The notes under the pieces are model-generated. The model ran no database searches, was not told the DNA's origin, and worked only from the letters and a program-made list of their open reading frames with translations. From Noviherbaspirillum sedimenti (GTDB lineage: Bacteria > Pseudomonadota > Gammaproteobacteria > Burkholderiales > Burkholderiaceae_D), in contig NZ_QYUQ01000002.1 in the NCBI RefSeq assembly GCF_003590835.1, forward strand, positions 1,488,001-1,552,000: DNA of 64,000 bases, given 5' to 3'. How positions within the stretch are numbered: position 1 is the first letter of the stretch; every line of letters begins with the position of its first letter. Below are positions 7,715 to 14,949 of this stretch, in pieces. Both the position numbers and the translations under genes were made by a program.

Positions 7715-8170
7715 TCACTCGCATGCTGTCGGCAGAGGGATCGTCGCCCGGCGCAACCGGGTGAGTTTTAGCGTGGCAATCTGCCATTTACCGCCGTTGC
7801 ACCGGTATGTCTCGTGATAGTGACCAGCACCAGTCATCTCCGATATCCCGAAAGGATTGTCAGCTGCACTTGACCAGTAAAGCTGATCCTGCATCGGCCA
7901 TATCGCCCGAGCATTGCGATCATCGATGATCTCGATTTCCGGCATGTAACCACTATGGATACTCACCGTTTTATCCAGAACATCGATGATGAAGGTCATT
8001 GCCTCGTCAACCGGTTTAGGCGAATCAAACGCCTCAAGAAAGAATATCGTCGCATCGTCATCAAACAATGAACGCAGCTCCTTCCATTGCTTCGTATCGA
8101 CAAAGCGGAAATAGCGTGCCTTAAGGTTGCGAATACATTCAATTGCCAGAAGTTTCTCCTGTGCGTCCAT
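7715..8170 (-). CDS. SnoaL/NTF2-like protein
   Basis: A protein of about 151 residues with the NTF2-like cone fold used by many small dehydratases, isomerases and ring-hydroxylating enzyme subunits. Cues are the opening ECIRNLKARYFRFVDTKQW, the LFDDDATIFF strand, a conserved central HSG, and GAGHYHETYRCNGGKWQIA followed by LKLTRLR near the end. GGAGAG lies just before ATGATG at 8173-8168, supporting a start at 8170. It follows the OYE-type gene by 17 nt, so both are probably translated from one message. A specific reaction cannot be named. Confidence 0.85.
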   Translation of the reverse strand: MDAQEKLLAIECIRNLKARYFRFVDTKQWKELRSLFDDDATIFFLEAFDSPKPVDEAMTFIIDVLDKTVSIHSGYMPEIEIIDDRNARAIWPMQDQLYWSSAADNPFGISEMTGAGHYHETYRCNGGKWQIATLKLTRLRRATIPLPTACE

Positions 8171-8187
8171 CATCTCTCCAATTAGTC

Positions 8188-9324
8188 TCAAGACAGGCTC
8201 AGCAGTGCGTCAGGATGGTACGACATCAGTTCGCCGTGCATCCCTGCCCTGATTTTTTTTGGCCAAGCGGGATCGACAAGCAGCGCACGTCCAACGCCAA
8301 CCAGGTCGAAATCGCCCCTTTCTAACATTTCAATCAGTCGATCCAAGCTTTCGGGTTTGCTGCTTTCGCCCATCAGGGTAGGCATTACGTCGAGGTCGAG
8401 CCCGACGGACCCAACGGTCATTACTGTTTTTCCGGTAATCTTCTTTACCCAGCCGGCAAGGTTCAAGTCACTACCCGGGAATTCTGGCTCCCAGAAACGA
8501 CGTTGCGAGCAGTCAAAAATGTCGACGCCCGCATTGACCAGCGGAGTTAAAAATTCCTCTAATTCCTGAGGGGTATTGCACAAACGCGCCGCATAGTCCT
8601 GCAGCTTCCATTGAGAAAAGCGAAACATAAGAGGGAAGTCGGGCCGCGTCCGTCGCCGCGACTCCTCGACGATTTCGCATGCAAATCGTGTTCGCTGCGC
8701 GATCGTTCCACCGTATTTATCCAACCTCTGATTGGTACCTTCCCAGAAAAATTGATCAATAAGATAACCATGCGCACCATGGAATGCGACGCCGTCAAAA
8801 CCCAGGCGGCAAGCCGTCTCGGCTGCCGTAGCGAACGCATCAATAACGTCGTCGATCTGCCTTTGTGACATCGGATCATTGATTGGAGAGGGCATCTCGC
8901 CCATGCCTCCCCCGAGTCCTGAGGGTCCGACTTGCAGATCGGTGTGGCCAGATCCCTTTTCATAAAGACCTTCGATCTTGGACTTCGTTATAAGGCCTAC
9001 ATGCCATAATTGCGGGACAATACGGCCACCTCCGGCATGCACCTCGGAAACCACATTCGCCCATCCGTCAAGAGCGTCGCGGCCATAGAAACGCGGGACA
9101 TTCTCTTCATTTGAAGCACCGGGATGGGGCACCCAAGTGCCTTCGGTCACTATCAGGCCGACACCGGATTCAGCGCGTCGACGGTAATAATTCGCAACAT
9201 CTTCTCCGGGGACACCGTCGGGTGAGAACCCCCGTGTCATTGGTGCCATGACAATGCGGTTTTTTAAATGGAGGCCGCCAATATCTACAGGATCGAACAG
9301 GGTGCCATAGCTCGTTTTGCTCAT
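8188..9324 (-). CDS. NADH:flavin oxidoreductase, Old Yellow Enzyme family
   Basis: FMN-binding TIM-barrel oxidoreductase of 378 residues. The N-terminus LKNRIVMAPMTRGFSPDGVP, the HGAHGYLIDQFFW active-site loop with its His pair (182 and 185), and a phosphate-binding end near VGVGRALLVDP are characteristic. Relatives reduce alpha,beta-unsaturated carbonyls or act in terpenoid/steroid and fatty acid breakdown; no 4Fe-4S extension of the 2,4-dienoyl-CoA reductase type is present. First gene of a probable operon with SnoaL, P450 and SDR, transcribed from the region 9325-9480. Substrate unknown. Confidence 0.93.
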   Translation of the reverse strand: MSKTSYGTLFDPVDIGGLHLKNRIVMAPMTRGFSPDGVPGEDVANYYRRRAESGVGLIVTEGTWVPHPGASNEENVPRFYGRDALDGWANVVSEVHAGGGRIVPQLWHVGLITKSKIEGLYEKGSGHTDLQVGPSGLGGGMGEMPSPINDPMSQRQIDDVIDAFATAAETACRLGFDGVAFHGAHGYLIDQFFWEGTNQRLDKYGGTIAQRTRFACEIVEESRRRTRPDFPLMFRFSQWKLQDYAARLCNTPQELEEFLTPLVNAGVDIFDCSQRRFWEPEFPGSDLNLAGWVKKITGKTVMTVGSVGLDLDVMPTLMGESSKPESLDRLIEMLERGDFDLVGVGRALLVDPAWPKKIRAGMHGELMSYHPDALLSLS

Positions 9325-9479
9325 TTCCTAATCCTCAAGTGGTTGGGTGGTTCAGTGCGTTGTGGCACACAGGATTTGCACTAATCTTGCCAAGGTCGAA
9401 CGTGTATGCAATCGTATTTTGGCGTTGCAATCTCCGTTGGTCTTGATAGTTCGCGACAATTATTTGGCATACGGACATG

Positions 9480-9830
9480 CTGGCCACCCATTCCACAGCA
9501 AACGGGCCACCATTTTTTGGCCAGCCGGCTGGCCATGAACTAGCGTAGCACGCGGGGTAACTGCGCCATCCTCGGCAATTTTTGCTGAGGACCAGATGGC
9601 GAATAAGAGCTTACCCATGCGAGATATTATTGAAATACTGAGACCGAGTCAGGACGACGGGCGCAGCATCAGGGAAATTGCAAGAATCGTCGACGTGTCG
9701 CGCACCACGGTCGGGGAGATCGTGCGCCGAGCCAGTCTTGCCGGCGTGAGTTATCCGGTGCCGGCCGACTGGGCGACAGGCAAGATGCGGTCGATGAAAT
9801 CATGGAGCAGGCTATACCTGCGGCGCACCT
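9480..9830 (+). pseudogene. IS21-family remnant: start of istA
   Basis: From ATG 9596 the frame reads LPMRDIIEILRPSQ, then GRSIREIARIVDVSRTTVGE and IVRRASLAGVSYPVP. This is the N-terminal helix-turn-helix of IS21-type IstA transposases. After about base 9790 the resemblance ends and the frame merely runs into the ferredoxin gene. The 110 bases before the ATG carry repeated TGGCCA motifs of the kind found at IS21 ends. The catalytic domain and istB are absent, so only the left tip of the element remains. Confidence 0.75.
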
Positions 9831-10156
9831 TAGATTTGTGACTCTGGCAGTCGGATAATGAGGCCATCCATAGCTGCGGTGAGCAGGATCTGACAGGTCA
9901 ACCTGCTGTTATGTTTCATGTCCAGGGCCCCGCCAAGCATATCCAGCTCGTCCGCCTTCGCAGACGATAAACTACCGGTCCACATTTCATCTACGTAGCC
10001 ATGGCATGTAGCACAACTGCAAGAGCCGCCGCAGTCAGCAAGCACACCTGGCACGCCGTTATTGACAGCAGCTTGCATTGCGGTACTGCCTACTGGCGCT
10101 TCCACGCGATGCTCGGTACCGTTGTGTTCAATAAAGGTAATTACAGGCATATTCAT
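9830..10156 (-). CDS. 2Fe-2S ferredoxin, adrenodoxin/putidaredoxin type
   Basis: One-electron carrier of 108 residues. The cluster ligands are in CGGSCSCATCHGYV plus the later LTCQI cysteine, the C-x5-C-x2-C-xn-C arrangement of vertebrate-type ferredoxins that serve class I P450s. Its start overlaps the upstream reductase stop by 4 nt (10153-10156), so the two are translationally coupled. Likely to carry electrons from that reductase to the P450 at 6.4-7.6 kb. The 3' end abuts an IS21 remnant but the protein looks full length. Confidence 0.95.
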   Translation of the reverse strand: MNMPVITFIEHNGTEHRVEAPVGSTAMQAAVNNGVPGVLADCGGSCSCATCHGYVDEMWTGSLSSAKADELDMLGGALDMKHNSRLTCQILLTAAMDGLIIRLPESQI

Positions 10157-11433
10157 CTCGCTACTGAGGGTTGTTGGACCGGCGGCCGGCCGGGCGACGG
10201 TAATAAATCTCGGAGAGAAATGGCTGGATTAGCCAGGTCGGAGGGGTCGACTTCGGCCGCTGCGCCCACTAATTGCTTAGCAACCAGGAAATCCGGAGCA
10301 CGATTCACTGTATCTGCCGCCAGCACACGGCGACCGCGCAGGTAAAATGCCGAAAACGAACGCTCCGATAAATCGCCCCGCAGTATGACCTGGTCGTAGC
10401 CGCTTGAAAGCCCGACCATCTTCAGCTTCAGATCATACTGGTCAGACCAGAACCAAGGGACGGAATCATATCTGCGCTGCTTGCCGCAAAGACTCGCCGC
10501 CACGGTACGCGCCTGCTCCAGGGCGTTAGGCACCGACTCCAGCCGTATCGAACGTTGGTACAGTTGACTGAAATAACGCGTGCAATCGCCGGTTGCGTAG
10601 ATCGCAGGATCACTGGTACGGGCAAACTCATCCACCAATACTCCATCCGCCACTGTCAGACCAGCAGCGGATGCAAGTTCAGTGTTCGGCACTAGCCCAA
10701 TGCCTGCCACCACCAAATCCGCAGGAAAGAGGTCACCGCTGCTGCAGCGGACTGCTACAATATTCGCTCCTGACGAATCAAGTTCAAAGCCTTCCACTTG
10801 CTGGCTCGTTTCTATCGTCACCCCAGCTGCTCGATGCACTTTTGCATAGAAATCCCCAACCACCTGCGCAGTGACACGAGCCAGTACACGCTCCGCCGCC
10901 TCGAGTACAGTAACCATTAATCCGGCCTTGACAGCCAGTGCTGCCAGCTCCAGGCCGACGTATCCCCCTCCCACCACTACCATACGGCGCCCGGGGATCA
11001 GTTGAGATTTGATCCGGTTAGCATCATCCAGCGTGCGCAAGTAATGCAGGTTACGAACCTGGCCCGCACCCAAAACACTGATTGGCAGAGTGCGTGGCCG
11101 GCCTCCAGTGGCGAGCACCAACCGTTCATAGCGAAGCTCGCTCCCGCCGCTCAGCGCGACATTCCGAGCCGCACGATCGATCGATTCCACCCGATTCCCT
11201 AATAGAAGCCGGATACCGGCACGCTCGTATATGGAGGCCGGCTTCAAGACGACTGTGTCAACGGCCGTCTCACCTGCAAGATAAGATTTTGAAAGTGGAG
11301 GCCGGTGGTATGGCAAGTGCTTTTCCTCGGAGATGAGTACGATTTCACCATTCCATCCCGCCTCCCGGGCGGCAACCGACACTTCCACGCCCGCGTGTCC
11401 TGCACCTACGATGATAAGTGGATTATTGCTCAT
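10153..11433 (-). CDS. FAD-dependent ferredoxin (rubredoxin-type) reductase
   Basis: NADH-dependent flavoprotein of 426 residues of the putidaredoxin reductase class. It shows an FAD dinucleotide fold IIVGAGHAGVE at the N-terminus, the PYHRPPLSK motif of this class, a NAD-binding VVGGGYVGLELAA in the middle, and the FAD-binding YATGDCTR later. It would reduce the neighbouring 2Fe-2S ferredoxin for the P450, and might also serve the rubredoxin at 5.3 kb. On the same strand just upstream lie the ruins of an acyl-CoA ligase, so its native upstream gene and promoter may have been lost. Confidence 0.94.
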   Translation of the reverse strand: MSNNPLIIVGAGHAGVEVSVAAREAGWNGEIVLISEEKHLPYHRPPLSKSYLAGETAVDTVVLKPASIYERAGIRLLLGNRVESIDRAARNVALSGGSELRYERLVLATGGRPRTLPISVLGAGQVRNLHYLRTLDDANRIKSQLIPGRRMVVVGGGYVGLELAALAVKAGLMVTVLEAAERVLARVTAQVVGDFYAKVHRAAGVTIETSQQVEGFELDSSGANIVAVRCSSGDLFPADLVVAGIGLVPNTELASAAGLTVADGVLVDEFARTSDPAIYATGDCTRYFSQLYQRSIRLESVPNALEQARTVAASLCGKQRRYDSVPWFWSDQYDLKLKMVGLSSGYDQVILRGDLSERSFSAFYLRGRRVLAADTVNRAPDFLVAKQLVGAAAEVDPSDLANPAISLRDLLPSPGRPPVQQPSVAR

Positions 11434-11548
11434 AATATTTTAAAGACGTTACATCACACATTCCTGCTTCGACGCTCCCTTAATCCATCGTATTTCGTGA
11501 GGGAGACACGCCGACGCGTTCCTTGAATCCGCTCAACCGTTGTCCCGC

Positions 11549-11615
11549 CTAGTTGAATGCGAAGTTGATTGCCAGCTTACGCAATTGGTCCTTTCGTACT
11601 TTTCCGGATGCCGTC
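11549..11615 (-). pseudogene. C-terminal tip of a lost acyl-CoA ligase
   Basis: On the minus strand the last codons read SGKVRKDQLRKLAINFAFN and stop at TAG 11549-11551. The intact ligase at 14950-16602 ends SGKVRKDQLRKMAINFAFN. At the DNA level about 60 bases align closely (11551-11612 with 14951-15012) and then diverge. This is the last 20 or so codons of a paralogue, including the catalytic Lys region of AMP-forming ligases, with the rest deleted. Confidence 0.8.
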
Positions 11616-12101
11616 CAAGTTTCACCTCTTTACCCTATGATTTAGCAGCAAACCTCATCGTCTACTGGAGGAATAGCCTGAAGGATAGAATTTGTCTAGC
11701 TGCTCGTCTTGATTTTGGGCGACAACAGTTCGCCACATGGCGACACCATCGGGTTTGAATCATTGAGGGTGAATAGAAAGTCTCTGCGTTACGGAACCAA
11801 GCGGACGGTCCGTATCTCGGTCGCTGCTCCGGCGGCACGGCCCACTCCGTCAGCGTTATCTCACCGCCACTGGTCCAAACCGCGTCTTCATGTGGTTCTG
11901 ACCGAATATCAGCGATTCCAACAAATGGCGAATACGTCCGTTGCGTTGCGACAGATAATCCACTGCCTGCGACGCACCGGCAAAGGCGAGGCATTCATCA
12001 ATATCATCATGCCGTCCGTGCACAGTGGATTAACTGTCGTCCCGCATCAATACTGCTTGATAGCGATCTTCCTACAATTCGCCATATTCTCTGTGGAGCC
12101 A
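11616..12101. other. Gene-free stretch, probably eroded DNA
   Basis: Reading frames here are open only by chance: one plus-strand frame from 11709 runs on into the acyl-CoA dehydrogenase relic but changes character at 12102. A short minus-strand run around 11870-12000 looks protein-like (QAVDYLSQRNGRIRHLLESL) but I recognise no family. I support no gene. Confidence 0.4.
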
Positions 12102-12244
12102 ATGATGGATCTTGCATTCACCAGCAACGATAAAGCTTTTCGTGAACAGGTACGGCTATTTCTCGAAGAAAATCTACCCAGCGATCTGGCGTGTCGAGCC
12201 ATCATCCCGCAGACTGGAAAGCATGGCATGGCTTGCTGCATTAA
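12102..12244 (+). pseudogene. Acyl-CoA dehydrogenase N-terminal remnant, frameshifted
   Basis: From ATGATG at 12102, with GGAG just before it, the frame reads MDLAFTSNDKAFREQVRLFL and EENLPSDL, the standard N-terminus of acyl-CoA dehydrogenases. About 30 codons in, the family pattern continues in another frame as HHPADWKAWHGLLH (12210-12241), then a stop. So the relic has one frameshift and lacks all of the FAD and substrate-binding body. It indicates that a beta-oxidation-type dehydrogenase once stood here. Confidence 0.75.
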
Positions 12245-12285
12245 TAAGATTCCCCATCAAGTGGACAATATCGGGAGACTAATCA

Positions 12286-12900
12286 ATGGCTGATAAAAGC
12301 GTTACACAACTTCAAACACTTCTCGACCGCCAAGCGATTGAGCACATTCTGACCACTTACCCCAGAGCGATTGATCGACTTGACCTCGATTTGCTAAAAT
12401 CCTTATACCATCCGGACGCCCGGGACTCCCATGCCGTATTTGAAGGGACGGCATACGAATTTGCGGAACATATTATAGAGTTCTTGCGCGATATGTTCAC
12501 TTCGACCATGCATCATGTCACGCACTCGAATATCGAGGTACACGGTGATATAGCGGCAGCAGAATCCTATTACGACGCCTACCACCTGCTTGAGGGCGAT
12601 TTTGATAAGGTCGCCGGCTACTTCGGTTCCACCTACGCAGAACGATGCCGCAACGAGGGCACTATAGATGCCGGCCATGAGTTTCTTTGCGGTGGGCGCT
12701 ATATTGATATTTTCACCAGGTGCCGGGGTGAATGGCGCATCGCCGAACGCGAGATTACTGTCGAATGGAAGCACTTCCGACCTGTAACGCGAGGTGATAG
12801 CGGATCTGGTATAGAAAGGGTCGTCGCTCCTGCAGGGCGGGACCTCGATGACGTTGCTTATCGCTTCTTTACTCGTGCCGGCAAAGCACGAATTGTTTGA
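12286..12900 (+). CDS. SnoaL/NTF2-like protein (second copy type)
   Basis: Protein of 204 residues with an NTF2-like domain: LLDRQAIEHILTTYPRAIDR, LYHPDARDSH, a central HHVTHSNIEVHGD, and GGRYIDIFTRCRGEWRIAER ending in VEWKHF. This pattern is common in NTF2-like proteins of steroid, terpenoid and aromatic catabolic clusters, some of which are dehydratases. The start has GGGAG 11 nt upstream. It is the only intact plus-strand gene in this part of the cluster and follows a dehydrogenase relic, so it may have belonged to an operon now lost. Exact reaction unknown. Confidence 0.85.
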   Translation: MADKSVTQLQTLLDRQAIEHILTTYPRAIDRLDLDLLKSLYHPDARDSHAVFEGTAYEFAEHIIEFLRDMFTSTMHHVTHSNIEVHGDIAAAESYYDAYHLLEGDFDKVAGYFGSTYAERCRNEGTIDAGHEFLCGGRYIDIFTRCRGEWRIAEREITVEWKHFRPVTRGDSGSGIERVVAPAGRDLDDVAYRFFTRAGKARIV

Positions 12901-12915
12901 AAGGGAGCTCGTCTA

Positions 12916-13032
12916 ATGCTCACCTGTCGTGCCTGCGGGGTCGAGCCGTATACCTATCTGCGCCATGTGCTGGCCGAATTACCGCACCGCGCCGACGCCG
13001 CAGAGCTCAGTGATCTGCTGCCGTTCATCGAG
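12916..13032 (+). pseudogene. IS66 transposase C-terminal fragment
   Basis: From 12916 the frame reads LTCRACGVEPYTYLRHVLAE and then ADAAELSDLLPF. It matches the C-terminal block of IS66 TnpC (compare KLNGIDPQAYLRHVL in the intact element at 2.8 kb) but comes from a different IS66 subtype. Only about 38 codons remain, and its end overlaps the 3' end of the EthD-like gene. Confidence 0.75.
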
Positions 13033-13393
13033 ACGTCTTCGTCGAGACCAAATCCGTCGTCGCCCCGCCTGCCACCTTGTCCGTGATTGCCGCAAATAGC
13101 GCGGTCGAAATCGTGTTCATGTCCAGCGCCGCATTCAGCGGCATTTCTGCCGTGCCGGAGCGGCGGAACAGCTCGGCCAAGGCCGCTTCCGGATCGTCAG
13201 TTTCCATCTCATAGATTGCAAGATAGCGCCCTGGAAGAGCACTCTCCGCCTGGGCCAGCTTGAATCGCTGTGCAGCGACAAAGCCGGGGACCTTGAGGAC
13301 GTCGGCAAGGTGCTGGTTGGTGTACCAGGCGTTGTATTCCTCCTCCGTGCCAGGCTGAGGATTGCTCCAAACGACAAAATTGAATTTTTTCAC
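13025..13393 (-). CDS. EthD-like dimeric alpha/beta-barrel protein
   Basis: Protein of 122 residues beginning KKFNFVVWSNPQPGTEEEYN, AWYTNQHLADVLKVPGF and QRFKLA. The pattern of an aromatic-rich first strand, then a W-x-x-x-H helix and the VPGF turn, is that of the EthD/dimeric alpha-beta barrel superfamily, often found in degradation clusters. The start is GTG at 13393 with AAGGGTG upstream. Its last few codons lie inside the IS66 fragment, so the native C-terminus may have been replaced. Function in the cluster is not known. Confidence 0.75.
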   Translation of the reverse strand: MKKFNFVVWSNPQPGTEEEYNAWYTNQHLADVLKVPGFVAAQRFKLAQAESALPGRYLAIYEMETDDPEAALAELFRRSGTAEMPLNAALDMNTISTALFAAITDKVAGGATTDLVSTKTSR

Positions 13394-13490
13394 ACTGTCA
13401 CCCTTCTTTTATTAGCGCCGGATTCATATGCGGCCGGTTGAGTTGGTCCCGGCCAATATCCTGCGGCAACTCACTGATTGTTAACGGCTT

Positions 13491-13607
13491 TTAATGCTCC
13501 GGCCCTGTATAGTTACGGGCCCCCTGCTCTCGAATTTCCCAATAAGCGTGAAACGGACATTTTTGCACTTCCGGGTCAGTAAAGCTGATGCTTTGTGACG
13601 GCATCAT
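13491..13607 (-). pseudogene. N-terminal stub of a second cytochrome P450
   Basis: A 38-codon frame starts at ATGATG 13607, with GGAG 7 nt upstream, and reads SQSISFTDPEVQKCPFHAYW, then EIREQGA before running to a stop at 13491. The intact P450 starts SQITFSDPEVQRCPFSAYEE, so the relation is plain. Homology ends after about 28 residues, where a deletion joined unrelated sequence. It retains a good translation start and could still yield a short peptide. Confidence 0.82.
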
Positions 13608-13651
13608 TTTTGTCTCCGAAAAATCGAACTGAAGTATGCATCGTTTCCGAA

Positions 13652-14425
13652 TCACCGGGCCCCGACCTCATCTTGAGTCCCAAGCCTGAGCAATTCGCTT
13701 CCCAAACCCAAGCAGAAGCGTGCCGCATCCGCGCCATTGATTACACGATGGTCATAACTAAGGGAAACTGGCAGCATCAGGCGCCACTCGATCGCACCAT
13801 CATCGCTGCGACGCGGCTTCCACTGTGCCCGCGTTACGCCCAGAATCGCCACCTCCGGCGCATTGACGATAGGAGTGAACGCGGTGCCACCAATGTGACC
13901 GAGCGAACTGATGGTCATGCATCCTCCAACCATCTCTTTCATCGCAAGACCCTTTGCTTTCGCCTTGGCAGAAATGGCCGTTAGCTCGTCAGCCAACTGG
14001 CTTATACTTTTTCGCTCACAGTCGCGTAGCACGGCGACCAACAGTCCCGCCGGCGTGTCTATCGCCACCCCGATATGAAAATATTTTTTCAACACCAGAT
14101 TACGGCCGGTGGCATCAAGCGAGGCGTTAAATTTCGGAAATTTCACCAGTAGCATCGCCACGGCTTTTGCAACAAACGGCAGCAAAGTGAGTTTGGTTCC
14201 GAATTCCGAGCCGAGGCGCTTGCGCAACGCTTCCAGTTCAGTAATATCCAGCTCATCGTGATGGGTCACGTGAGGAATCGCGACACTATTGCGCGAAAGA
14301 TATCCAGCGGTGAGCGCCTGTATGCGTGACAGCGGCATAATCTCGACTTCGCCAAACTCCGCAAAGTCCACAACAGGCCACGGCGGCAAATCCAGCCTGA
14401 AAGAAGTAGAAGTGATGTCGTTCAT
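13652..14425 (-). CDS. 2-oxoacid dehydrogenase E2-type acyltransferase, catalytic domain only
   Basis: This 257-residue protein is the C-terminal catalytic domain of dihydrolipoamide acyltransferases. SRNSVAIPHVTHHDELDITE and the active-site motif SYDHRVINGADAARF (His226) are present, and the trimer-forming HIGVAIDTPAGLLV block is in place. It lacks the usual lipoyl domain and shows no clear E1/E3-binding domain. A stand-alone lipoyl protein is encoded 21 bp upstream, so the two may work as a split E2. No E1 or E3 gene is nearby. AGGA lies before the start. It may transfer acyl groups to CoA in the local pathway, but the substrate is unknown. Confidence 0.88.
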   Translation of the reverse strand: MNDITSTSFRLDLPPWPVVDFAEFGEVEIMPLSRIQALTAGYLSRNSVAIPHVTHHDELDITELEALRKRLGSEFGTKLTLLPFVAKAVAMLLVKFPKFNASLDATGRNLVLKKYFHIGVAIDTPAGLLVAVLRDCERKSISQLADELTAISAKAKAKGLAMKEMVGGCMTISSLGHIGGTAFTPIVNAPEVAILGVTRAQWKPRRSDDGAIEWRLMLPVSLSYDHRVINGADAARFCLGLGSELLRLGTQDEVGAR

Positions 14426-14446
14426 GGATATATCCTGTCCAGGGCC

Positions 14447-14677
14447 TCAGACAATCTCACCGAGCACGTCACCGATCTTGTATACTTCGCCAGCCTTGGC
14501 AATAATCCTTAAGGTGCCGGATGCCGGCGATTCGACTTCCTGGACCGACTTGTCGCTTTCCAGCGCATAGAGCGCCTGCCCTTCCTTCACTTCGGCGCCA
14601 TCTTCGCACATCCATTCGGCAAGGGTGCCTTCTTCCATGGCAAAGCCAATCCTGGGAAAGAGTACTTGAGTCGTCAT
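14447..14677 (-). CDS. Stand-alone lipoyl-domain protein
   Basis: Protein of 76 residues, a single biotinyl/lipoyl-attachment domain. It opens VLFPRIGFAMEEGTLAEWM and has the lipoylation site in ALESDKSVQEVESP, with Lys as the likely lipoylated residue, ending GDVLGEIV. In 2-oxoacid dehydrogenase complexes such a domain carries acyl and reducing equivalents between E1, E2 and E3. Here it is a separate gene just before an E2 catalytic domain, an unusual split. A biotin carrier role is less likely because the context is an acyltransferase, not a carboxylase. Confidence 0.9.
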   Translation of the reverse strand: MTTQVLFPRIGFAMEEGTLAEWMCEDGAEVKEGQALYALESDKSVQEVESPASGTLRIIAKAGEVYKIGDVLGEIV

Positions 14678-14949
14678 ATTTAACCTTCATGAATTGAAAT
14701 AATCTTCAGCACAAGAGCCCCTACGGCACTCCGCTCGAATTGAATTGACTTGACGCAAACAGAATACTTCGCGGCCTGAAAATGGTCTTGATAATAGACG
14801 ACAAGAACATGGCATCTGGCGATGATGGAGCCGGTCACCGGCTTTGCTGCTTCCATGATCTTGATCTTGCAGTCGGATACCGCCTTGCGCCGTTCCACCG
14901 CCGGCACAGTCAGCCCTACGATTGCCCGGCATGTTCTAGCGTCGCTCAG
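14678..14949 (-). other. Gap with a weak protein-like stretch
   Basis: About 270 bases separate the acyl-CoA ligase from the lipoyl gene. On the minus strand the run VERRKAVSDCKIKIMEAAKP followed by VTGSIIARCHVLVV is faintly like a hotdog-fold thioesterase strand pair, but no start, active site or family length can be shown. I treat it as a possible relic, not a gene. Confidence 0.25.

Noticed and set aside
11709..12293. 194-codon plus-strand frame taken as one gene
   Set aside because: Only its last third (from 12102) has family character, as a broken acyl-CoA dehydrogenase. The first part is chance open frame.
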